Assembly: GCA_958299035.1 (NCBI GenBank)
Contig: CATQJL010000316.1
Span: forward strand, 20,437,676 to 20,501,675
Reading direction: 5' to 3'
Length of the DNA: 64,000 nucleotides
Source: Cylicocyclus nassatus
Taxonomy: Eukaryota; Nematoda; Chromadorea; Rhabditida; Strongylidae
The notes under the pieces were generated by a model, which searched no databases, was not told the DNA's origin, and worked only from the letters and a program-made list of their open reading frames with translations. Positions 13,101 through 23,400 of the stretch are shown in pieces; the first letter of the stretch is position 1; each line of letters begins with the position of its first letter. The position numbers and the translations under genes are program-made.

Positions 13101-16100
13101 CATCAAAAACATAGCTATTTATAATTGTAAACGTGTCGCAAAAGTCTAACTCTAAAAATCTTGGTTTTAGCAGAGAAAGAAGAACTTTGATAAGATTTCA
13201 GCCAGCTCCTATATACATTTTGTTTCGCTGGGTCACCTCCACGCTACAAAATCTTTTCCTTGTTAGTACTGACTAATTACTTTTTAGAAATTCAAAAAAG
13301 GCGATTAATAAATCAAAACGCCATCACGTTTTGAAATCGCAACATTCATTACGTTTCAGTGTTTTGCAAATCCTCAACGGGTTGGGAGTGGCATCTACGC
13401 TAATCGCTGTGTTCGTTTGTCATGTTATCGTGACAGCTACAAAGGTACTTGACCACAAAAAAACTTTTCGTCATCATGATCAAATATTTGCAGGAAGTGT
13501 TGATGCCATTCAACATGTATGTGATATTTCGATGCGTTGACATCACGCAAATGCTATACACATTCCAAAAATTCGTTCTGGACCTGATAGCTAAGAACGG
13601 TGGAATGGGTGGATTGCCGATGGCATCACCGCCTATGTTGGCGCGGTGTAAGTTACCAAGGGTGTATTTAGAGCAAGCTTAGTAATATTTTTTACAGTTT
13701 GGCATAATGTGGCAATGACGTTCGAGGTCGCTTTGGTATGTGTAGTTATGTTGCGAAGCATACGACCGGGAAAAAGCGACTTCTTCATGGAACCAACCGA
13801 AACCCGCGGAGTCCGACAGCCTATGCCTCTTGCTGATCTCTAATCGTAATCTCTCTCTATGACTGGTTCTGCTATAGGTTGTACAATTTTTTTTGTCTAA
13901 CAAGGAATGGATACTTGTTGAAGTGGCGTTTCCATACGAAATGCGTAATGTCATAGAGCATGGAATGCTGAGTTCAAATCTACTTTCGATATCTGCGAAG
14001 CGCTTTTGGGAGGGGAGTTATGGAAATTTTTTGATGCAAAAATTTGAAAGTGCAGCTACAATAAAATTTCTCAGAACCTTAGCCCGTAAGCTCAAATGGG
14101 GCCCTAATTGCTACCAGCGCCATTGATGGAATAAAGACCTTCAATCTAACAATCTCTTGCTAGTCAATACTCCTTTCAAGCGTCGGGAAGACCTCAACTC
14201 TTTTATTTTAGCCAAATCATTAAATTCGTACCTCAAAAAAATCCCCAGAACTTCCCTCCCAGAAGCGCTTTGCAGATGCCGAAAGCGGATTTGGAATGGC
14301 TTGCTCTATAAGACAGTGTACATCCCATATGGAAATGCCACTTTGACCAAGTATCTTTCCCTAGTGAGTTGTCTAATTTCTCAAAATTTTGTGCAATTTT
14401 CATATATCGGGTTGTTTTTTCAACGTGTTGTAACCATAATATCGTTCATGCCATTAATGTGCTTTGAACTTTTCGCAGTAGTTACATTTTAATTTCTTGT
14501 GACTTCTTCACCGTAAATGCCGTAAAATCAATGATTATGTGAGAAGTATGGAGAATTTGAATGGATTTGAGAGTCGAATGACAACTGCTTCCCAAGTACT
14601 TTTCAATCTTCACTTGTAACCTGGTGCATAAATATCTTCGGAAATATAAATATCCATAAATATCCACCACAATGCTTAGCGCATCGTGGTGGATCAACTT
14701 TACCCACTGAATGTACTCTTCTGGTACCATGTGTCTTCGCAAAGGTCCACCATATGACTTCATAAGGCACCTTATCGAAGCACCTTTCTCAGGTCCAGGA
14801 AGGCTGCTTACAACCATAGATGCGATAGGTGGAGAAATTTCTCTGACCCCCTTCACTTTAGGGCCGGCATCTGGCTGACCCTTTTCACCTGAGGTTGAGA
14901 CTAATCAAGGCAAACAGCTATTACAACGGAACTTTTTGTTTAGAAAGGAAACGCCAGCTGCTCTTCTTCTCGACATCAAGACTGCAAGAGAGTATCGAAT
15001 CAACAACGTTTCGTTAAAAAACGCATGCTTGAGACCTTCTGCGCGCTCAAAGGGCGTTGATAACGAAAAGTAATCAAAAAGTAGAAGGTGATTTTTTTTG
15101 AATAATCAACATTGTATCAATGAATACATACTTTGCAAAAAAGAGTTGAGCAAGAGTAGAAAAATCTGAACCTAGCGATGGATGCATGTTTACTGACAAG
15201 AAATCATACCGTATCTCTTTTCACTAGAGAGAATAATAAAAACAAAACAACAGTTAGATTACTCGTTTTTCATGCTTTAGATTCATATATAAAAGTTCGA
15301 AAAAGACCTTCTTGGTTTGAAAATATAATTATCCAAAATTGGCTGATATTGTGGCCAGATAAAACTGCTCGTATCTCGCTTCACAGAGAAGTTAGGAAAA
15401 AAGAGACGGTTTACGTCGATTCCTCGTGTTCTTAGCTATCGAATGGTATATAAGATGTTGGTGCACAGAGCTTTCCCAGTCCAAAAAAGTCTTGCTCCGG
15501 CAACCCATAGAAAGCCGGAGCGGGGTGGAGCAAGTTACTATTGAATATCTCCACCTCATTTTTGAGAAACCACAAGTTTTTTCACCCGACAACCTGTACA
15601 CCATTAAAAAGCCCACAAAAAAAGGATTCGACGTAGACCGTTTCTTTTTCTCTAGCACCCCTCTACTTAGAGTTACACGGGATTTTAGCCAAAAAGATGT
15701 GTGTTTTTGTCGAGAAATTTCTGCGTGAAGAATGGATAAAGGTGCCTAATTTTTTAACAGCATCACAAAGCAAGACCTTGCCAGTAAACATAGACCGTCT
15801 CTTTTTTTTAATCTTTGTTCTTTCTTTCAAAAATAAATTACAAAATAATTACACAAAATTAGCTGGTGAGTCCAGCTAATTTAGCGCCTCCACAAAATTT
15901 TTAAAAACTGGCAAGTTTTTTCGCTCTATGTACCATTCGAAAGCTCAGGAAAGGGGATTCGACGTTGACCGTCGAATTCTTTCTAGCCGCCCTTTACCGA
16001 GAGATACACTGCATTTTATCTGAAATCATGTTCATTTTCAACAGCAGATTTCTGCCAAACGAAGACCTAATCATTGCTGGTTATCTATCTGCAGCAAGTC

Positions 16101-19061
16101 TTCATTAGCAAACGTAGACCGTCGACTTTCTCGTAGCATTCTTTTGGAGAGCAGAAAGTGAGGACACAAAATTAGTTGATACATGAAGTACTTAAAATCC
16201 CTCATATCTCGCGGCACAAAAGACCTAGAAAAAAGCCGACGGTCTATGTCTTCTATATGACCTCAGCTTTCGAATGGTATGTAACTTGTTGGGGCATTTT
16301 GCATTCGGGGCTCACTTACCCCCTTCACCTTACAAGGATGGGAGTAGCAGAGACTCCCTTCACCTGAAGAGGGCCCGGCTCCCCCTATCGCACCTATGCT
16401 TACAACTCTTTCTGCATCTCTCTATATATAAACTAAGTAAGGCCTTCTTAAGTCGATAAAGGTAAGACAACACAACGGCATCCTATGAGATAATTCAGTG
16501 AGCCTTGAGACCGTGCGTATGTAGCCTACTGTACTGTATCTCTCTTGAGAACCTGCATGCTCGCGCGGTTGTCTTTCATTTAACTCTTCCAGTCCTCTGA
16601 GAATGGCTCGTGAAGAGTTTGTAAACAAGGAACAACAGGTGGACAGGCCAAAAGTTGTTGTTGGATCTACTGACTTGGTACATTGCCTTCCGTCAGGTGT
16701 TCTATAAAAAATCTTGCCAAAAACTATCGTGGTCGTGTGACCTTCTATTGAATTCTAGAGCGGGTGTAGGCCGAATCGCACGACCGTTATACTGGGCAGT
16801 TCTGTACAAAGCCCGTCCGCGCGGCACATTCCTTCTGCCTAAGCGAAGGAGGAGGAGGAAAGTGACGCGTGGCGAAGTTTTTAGTACGCAAGGTGGATAC
16901 TGGGCGCGTTTGCGCGAAAGGGCCATTTCCCTCGGAAAGCAGTTGTTCCGTCAGAGCAGCGAAGTACGGTCATTTTGGTGTAATTAAAATTGATGACGCT
17001 TTGACGGGTGTTACGTATACTTTTTCCAACCTTCATGGCGTTACTGCTCTTCTCTATCTTTATCTTCTTTGATCGCTTTTCTACACCATTTCGCAAGCTC
17101 AAACGTCATTGGTAGTTGCCTGTGAGACGTGCTTATCCAGTTCGGCGTATCAGCTCCAGAGTCTCAATGGACGTCTTTTTGTAATATTTTTTGATTCGGA
17201 GAATAGGGACTGCATAATTTGGTCCCCAATAAATGCACTCGGCAACTCTGATCAAGCGGCCTGTACATAATTCATATCAAAAGCATACAGGCACAGGTAA
17301 GTATTCAGTGTAGTGGCCTGGCCTGAGATAGTAAAGGTAAGCACTATCACTATCAGCTCTGTAAGGTCTTGAATAGCTTGTTCACAATAGCAGTTTGAAT
17401 TTACGGGTCTCTATCCGGAAGGTACAGTGTAATTCCTTATCGATGTTTTGTCGTAATTAAATGAGCAATCTTCATTCAGTGCTTTCGAGTGATCTCCAGT
17501 CGTGACTTGATTTGGTACTTTTCTGTTATCCGGACCCATTTTTGCAAAGAAGAATCTTACTCACAAGGGAACGATCCCAACTTAAGGTGGCGAATTGGAA
17601 TAAACCGCATACCATTAGATCCGTCTTGATGAGCTGATTCCAAATCTACCCTCCATATCTGCGACAACGTTATCTGGAAAAAGTTATGAAAGGTTAAAAA
17701 TGTGAAGTAACGGGGGTTTTGGTGCATAATTTGCTTTAAAATCCAACTTGGAAGTGCACGACTAGCATCATATTGAGTGTACTGATCTCACAGAATGCTC
17801 ACATTCAAAAGAAACGCAAATAAATGTTTTTGACCAGCTAAAAAGCAACTAAAGTTTTTTGGTAGAAGCTATGAGCAATGAAAAGTCCAAATTTGGCAAA
17901 TATACAGCGCAATACCCCCAAAATTAGTTGTTTAAAAACACTTATTTGTGTTTCTTTAGAGTGTGAGCATTCCTTGAAAACAGTACACTCAATATGATGC
18001 TGGTCGTGCACTTCCAAGTTGGATTTTAAAGCAAATTATGCATCAAAACCCCCGTTACTTCACATTTTTAACCTTTCATAACTTCTTCCAGATAACGTTG
18101 TCGCAGATATGGAGGGTAGATTTGGAATCAGCTCATCAAGACGCATCTAATGGTATGCGGTTCATTCCAATTCGCCACCTTAAGTTGGGATCGTTCCCTT
18201 GTCAGACAATCGGTGCCGTAGCTCCGGAGGACAGCCGAAATCTGGCAGAGCCGCGGAGGACCCAATTGACCATTGGAAGCGGGGCGAGGGGGGCGGTCCC
18301 TTTCTGTGAGGTCACGGTGACGTCACAAGAAGGCAGATGGGACCCCTCCGGCGGGCTTGCAAATCTCTGCTCCGGAGGTACGCCAGATTTGGGAGAGCCT
18401 CGGAGCACAGATTTGCGCTCCGGAGGTACGCCAGATTTGGGACACCTCCGGAGCACAAAATGGGAAGGCTCCGGAGCAGAAATTGGGAGGACTACGGAGA
18501 ATAAATGGGAGGTCTCCGGAGCATAAAACGGGAGGTCTCCGGAACATAGAATGGGAGGGCTCCGGAGCACAAATTGGGAGGACTACGGAGCATAAATGGG
18601 AGGTCTCTGGAGCACGAGTGGCAATCCCCCGCTGGGGAAACCCCGCGGCTCTGCCATTTCTGCTCCGGAGGTATGCCGTCGACTGTCTGAGTTACTTCTT
18701 TCCTTGTGCCATTTGGTCCGATCTTCACAGAGAGGAGTGTCAACCTTCTGCCACGTGTCAAAAAAATTTTGACATGTCATCTACACGTTTAACAGGTTTC
18801 ACCAAGAGCTGGTGTTGCCCTACCTAACCTGGCGTAAGTTCATATCTGTTTTCAGCCAATAACGACCCATTTTGATTGTACAAAAAAAACATTATTATGA
18901 TAATAACTTCATCCTGTTTCAACAAACAGATTTTACTTGCACAGAATAGAAAAATGCGCTGGGATTCCATCATCTACGCGGCGAAACAAGCAGCAGCGAG
19001 GTACTTGAAGCCATCATTTATGGACTTTCCTTACTCAGTTCGTATGGCGGGAAGAGTTTGA
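10148..19061 (+). CDS. organic solute transporter alpha subunit (OST-alpha/SLC51A-like), ten exons
   Basis: Ten exons join in phase: 10148-10190, 10243-10397, 10488-10561, 11134-11230, 11282-11349, 11411-11521, 13360-13444, 13494-13647, 13698-13735 and 18930-19061. They give 318 residues without a stop. The family (PF03619) forms a membrane transporter for steroids and bile-acid-like solutes with a beta subunit; nematodes carry several copies. Seen here: hydrophobic segments near residues 18-42, 58-78, 82-108, 150-172, 184-208 and 264-282, and the family hallmark Cys cluster RPYCCCCHCLP at residues 130-140 in a cytoplasmic loop. Human SLC51A is slightly longer, about 340 residues. All splice sites are GT-AG. 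The first Met is the only one near the 5' end that joins in phase. The last exon is the least certain: its acceptor and phase fit, and it extends the final membrane segment into a basic tail ending SVRMAGRV. Which of the nematode paralogues this is cannot be told. Confidence 0.82.
11522..13359. other. OST-alpha intron 6, 1.8 kb
   Basis: The intron starts GTGAGAA and ends ACGTTTCAG. It is AT-rich with a G-run at 11873-11881. No inverted-repeat element was recognised inside, in contrast to the last intron of the gene. Confidence 0.5.
13899..14363. mobile_element. foldback element, AACAAGGGAA family, in OST-alpha last intron
   Basis: The left arm (AACAAGGAATGGATACTTGT, then GAAGTGGCGTTTCCATACGA) and the right arm (CATATGGAAATGCCACTTTG, then AAGTATCTTTCCCT) are inverted copies. 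The AAGCGCTTTTGGGAGGGGAG block on the left matches CTCCCAGAAGCGCTTTGC on the right. This is a diverged member of the family at 2253-2720, and frames such as 13893-14126 lie inside it. Confidence 0.65.
15350..16300. repeat. degenerate repeat array with GACGTNGACCGT units
   Basis: Units related to TTCGACGTAGACCGTTTC recur in both orientations (about 15405 inverted, 15628, 15790, 15960, 16115, 16235 inverted). Each is paired with a CGAATGGTATNTAA-type block or its inverse. Spacing is 100-200 bases. This looks like several nested or tandem copies of a decayed inverted-repeat element in the last OST-alpha intron. The boundaries are approximate. Confidence 0.45.
16301..17572. other. intronic DNA without recognised features
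   Basis: About 1.3 kb inside the proposed last OST-alpha intron. It is locally GC-richer (16740-16960) and has long frames in several phases, none with splice context or family motifs. Confidence 0.35.
17573..18202. mobile_element. long-arm foldback element, AACAAGGGAA family
   Basis: The arms are about 230 bp and almost perfect. ACAAGGGAACGATCCCAACT at 17572 is inverted at 18183-18202, and ATATGGAGGGTAGATTTGGA at 18108 is inverted near 17655. The inner part, TTTTGGTGCATAATTTGCTT and its inverse, is also shared. The centre, about 17870, holds unique AT-rich DNA. The arm identity suggests a younger insertion than its relatives at 13899 and 36551. Confidence 0.8.
18205..18702. mobile_element. 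GC-rich inverted-repeat element with CCGGAG minisatellite core
   Basis: The ends CAGACAATCGGTGCCG and the inverse of CAGACAGTCGACGGCA define the element; GGCAGAGCCGCGG (18245) is inverted at about 18643. The core (18360-18620) has about ten spaced copies of a CTCCGGAG-type motif. Five or six of them form a 23-24 base tandem repeat (consensus about CTCCGGAGCANAAATGGGAGGT). It is strikingly GC-rich beside its AT-rich surroundings. The translated frames are repeat artefacts on both strands. Confidence 0.65.
18930..19061 (+). CDS. proposed terminal exon of OST-alpha
   Basis: The acceptor is TTTCAACAAACAG at 18917-18929, and the exon enters in phase 0, matching the phase-0 donor at 13736. It encodes 43 residues and a TGA. 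The first residues (ILLAQ) continue the hydrophobic segment of the preceding exon; the rest is a basic cytoplasmic-type tail. The alternative is the last exon of an unrelated gene. Confidence 0.55.
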   Translation: MLLAQNRKMRWDSIIYAAKQAAARYLKPSFMDFPYSVRMAGRV

Positions 19062-20479
19062 AGAGAAAGACATTTTCGAATCATTGCTGAAAGCAATCAA
19101 AATGTTCTAGTATAAGTTCTAGATTGTTTTGCTTTATGGAAAACAGTAAAGCTTTTAGGTGATCACAAATAAACTTTTACCTCACCGGAAATGATTTCGA
19201 GAAAAAAACATTTTAAAATGGACTAAAACGTGTCAATTTTTTCGTGACACGTAGCGAAGAGGCAGTTCTCACAGAATCTATGAAAAACTGGTCTTTGACT
19301 AAAGACGGCTAAAGACGGATTTTATGAGAGCCTTGCGAAAAATGGGTCCGGATAACGGAAAAGTGGCCTTGATGTTCATGTACTGTTTCTTTTGAGTCAC
19401 TGTTGGATGTATCTCTGTGAAGTAGGTAGTAGTAGTCTTATCGTTTGCTGATGACCAAATATCAGAAGTTTATCTTTATCTTAGCCATAACATATGCATT
19501 AATAGGGGTTGGGCATTCGGCCCTTGAGCGTTTTACAAAGTAGTTTTCTCGAAGAATTCACTGTAAAATGTGCGACCAGTAGCGCGCGGAGGAAAATAAA
19601 TGAGTCAAATTCGCGTTCCTAGAATGTTGAAGATCAATTAAATCTTTAGCAAAGCTCATTGTGAAGCAGAGAGGTTGGTTGCATGTACTGGATGCGCAAG
19701 ATAGATTCTATCGCCTGGGAAATCGCAACATTGGAAGAGCCTTTACTGTGCGCAAAAAACGTCATGTTGAACCGTAGGGTACGCTGTGTGCTAAACAAGA
19801 TCATTTAAGATAATTTCCAAGAATTCATTGTTGAGTCATCACAGCAACAGGCGAAACGCAATGGGAATGAGTGAACAAAAACATTGCACAAGATGACATC
19901 GAGAAAGGCTAGATAGCAAAGGCTCCTATTTTCCTATCTGTAAAAAGTTAGCATCTAAGAATTCAAGCATTTACAGACTCGAAAGACTGATTTCGAGTAA
20001 CATCTCCAAGGCGCATATTGCACAAGTGGCTCAAATACAACTTTGAAAATGTTTTCCTTTACAGCTTCTTCTATGCGAAATAATAGGCGAATCATACCCT
20101 GGTTCATAGTTGTTTCTATGAGAACCGTGATTTCGTGATGGAGGTACTGAAAACTGCACTATAATGAATAATGCTATTGATTTTTGCTTTCACTTTTGAA
20201 AAAAAAACACAGTCAAGAATTAAGAAGCAGAGAGTATTTTAGAGCAGAAGTATTTGTGGAAAAAGGTACAAGGGAAAATTTTTGCAAATAAATGAAATAC
20301 AGTTCATGAGTATGTGCTACTTCTGCATTTTTTTATTTTGGATCAAACCAATTACTCAGTTTTGACGTTTTTGGCTATTTCCGAGAGTCAAGTTTTCTGC
20401 AGCATCGTTTGTTGCTTGGATTGAAAAGTTTGCGGTTTTCGCGCGGCAGTTCAACATTATGCACTGAAAGAACAAAAAT
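19062..20479. other. convergent intergenic region
   Basis: The two gene models end tail to tail here, 1.4 kb apart. Apart from the AATAAA at 19168 I see no feature, only AT-rich DNA with poly-A and poly-T runs. Confidence 0.45.
19168..19173 (+). terminator. candidate polyadenylation signal of OST-alpha
   Basis: AATAAA lies 107 bases after the proposed stop codon, within a short AT-rich 3' region. It supports a + strand transcript ending here but would also arise by chance in DNA this AT-rich. Confidence 0.4.
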
Positions 20480-23400
20480 TTAACACACGTCCATATTCGG
20501 CAGCATTTTTAGAATCCTCAAGAGCTTTCTCTTGTTTTTCCAATTACGCAATCCATTTCTTGCCAGATGATTCAAACCAAGCACAGTGGCATTACCAATC
20601 ACTTTGATCTAAATTAAAACACTTGAAATTAGTCACGCTTTGAAAGTCTGGACCAACGCTTGTCTTGTCTAAACAACTGTTGAGCCCGTAGTCGCTTTCA
20701 AGCCAAGCCTGTATGCTTCCAACTAACTTCTAAAAAATTTTTCTTTAAATCACCTGGAATCTTGAACAATCAGCTACCTCTTGCACTTCGCTTCATGCTC
20801 TTGCCGCTGATATATTTGAACGATCTATCATACATGTGCAAAAGTTCTCAGAAATGTAAGCATCAAAACAAGTTCTGCAAAAAATCCCCTTTGACAGGTA
20901 ATACCTCAAATCAGCTTTGGCGGAAATACAAGGGCAGGCATTATTCCACGATATCTTACCTATTAGCAGGTATTTCATCGAAAAGACTAATACCGCGGCC
21001 ATACGTATTAGATGCGGTGTTAGATCTCCTGCTGCTTCCAAAGCTCATCAATACAAAATCCTTCAGAGTTTGATGGATATCAAAATTGCTGAAAGAAAAC
21101 AGATTTATGCTAAAATTTTGGTACTTTTCCTCATTCAAACACATTTTTTCAAGAAAAATTTTTTTGACTTTTTTACCATGCAAAAATGTTTATGGATCCA
21201 GAGGTAGTGTCAAATTGCCACGTGTCAAAAAAATTTGTCGTCTTATCTACCCTGTTTGTCACATTTTGCTTATACGTTTTTGAAAATTACCTGTACACGA
21301 ATAATTTTACAGCAAGTTTACATTGACTTTGTTTGACTGCAAAAAAGACGCTAATAATCAAATTTTAATCATCATCAAATTTTGCATGTAAACTCCATAA
21401 AATTGTATAATGAATATAATAATTTAATAAATTTGTGTAATAGCGACCAACCTCGTCAGCTTCCATTTGTTTTTCAAAAAATTCGCATACTCTCTCGGAT
21501 GATATTGTTTGAAATCTGGTGGTAAACGGATTGCCATTAGTGGCATACGCTCTTCGATCCTGCCATTGTAGGAGAACTGTACCAGTCCGATCCGGTTCCC
21601 ATGATCACCCATTATGACAGTAACTCCTTTATCCAATGCTCCTGCAGAGATGAATTTTAAGCCTATGCGATATCAGTTGGCACAGGGCCCGGCACGAGAT
21701 CGGCAAATGACAAGCTGGAAATCGTTTTGGGGCCAAAAAGCAAAGGGGTAATCGTTTTTATGGGGTCCGGGGCGGAGCCCCGGAAAAAAATTGGTAGTTC
21801 ATGCTCGCTACTTATCTTGACATGTTATGTGCCTCAACAGGCGAACACTGGACACTGCAGTTCGCGCGCGTCAAACCGCGCCGTCGCTAATTGCCGCACG
21901 CGCGACGTCGCCCAAGCGATGCTATTTGTAACAGCATGCATGACTAGTTCTCAATGTATGTGTAACGATATGGCACCAAATTTTGTATGCGAACGGAGAG
22001 AGGCTAGTGGAAACATAGTATGAAAAATTATGAAAAACTTATGTGAACGGAACGAGTAATTAGCATTTTTTCCGAGAATTTCGCAAAACTGGTAAATGAA
22101 GATGTGAATTCAAACGGCTCGCTTGGAATGCGCAGATGAACGATATGGTATGAAACTTGGTGAGTACATGCACACGGACTTGCAGGGCTTAACTGAGGAG
22201 TTTCATTGAAAAATTATGTGAATGAAGGTTGTGGCAAACTTTTTTCTGAAAATTTTGCGCTACCAAAGAAATGGAAAAATGGCTCGTTTGCAACGCAGAG
22301 GTAACGAAATCGCGCGGGATTCGGTGTGTATAGGCGCAATAGGACTAAGTAATAAAGTAGGAATTATTATGAAAAACTTATGTGAATGAAGAGCGTGCTT
22401 AACTAATTCCCACCTGAGGTCGGCAAAACTCTCAATTCACATAATTTTTTCAAAATTTTCACATAAATCTGTTGTACACCTAAAGTTTACTACGTGGTGA
22501 AATTTTGGTTCCGAAAGTTCTCCTCTTGATCTTGTTAGAGCCAAAATCGCATTAGCAGTCTAGCTTTCTAAGATGGAAAGCGCGCTCCAGTCAATCGATA
22601 CGCGCGGGAGCGGCGTCTCTCATTCCTATGACTGCGTTTCTTTGATATTTTTTTTTCTTCCTGTTTTCTATCTTGATACAGCTGAGGAGTAATTTGAGGA
22701 ATTTGAGCAATTTGGACGCTTTTGAGCGCTTTTAGGCGAAGTATGGCCGGTAATCTCGTCGCACAAGCACAAAACGTCATTTTTGGGCTCAAGGGGGTAT
22801 TCGTAAAATTTATTGGGATCAAAGGGGAATTCGTTTTGGAAAACCCCGTTTGCCCATCTCGTGCCGGGCCCTAGTTGGCATACCCTTACCCGTACGATAA
22901 AGATTATCAAGACTTGATGAAACCTGTTCGTCGAGGAGCTCAAGAGGAAATCCTCTTTCATGAGAAAGGCTAAAGAGTGAGTGCAATTACAGAACTTCAA
23001 AAAATGTCACTCACGTTGTGACGAATGTAAAGCCAAAGTGGCACAAGTCTTTGTACTTATTCGCGAAGCGTCGTCAAAGGTCAACGTATCTGCGTTGATA
23101 CTGGTCGCCATCTTTGCATGGAGAATAGGACCAATTCTAAACAACCTGCTAACTGGCAGCTTTTCCCACTCAAGATAATACTTATGCTTTGTTCTACTTG
23201 GTCGCACAAACTGCAAGAGCATATGGCATTTTTTGTATTAGATTTTTTGGCGTCTGATTAAATTTTGGAGACTATGATGTTTGACCAGTTTGCAAGATGC
23301 ACCTCAACTTTTGACCGTCTAGAACATACTTTCAATGAAATTGATTGCCTCATCTCAAAGCAGAAAGAGGCACGGTTAATGACGAAGTAATTTCAAGGCA

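Noticed and set aside
18038..18827. Several 70-160 codon frames, Ser/Pro/Gly-rich
   Set aside because: They overlap on both strands inside a foldback and a CCGGAG repeat, and reflect GC-rich tandem DNA lacking stops.
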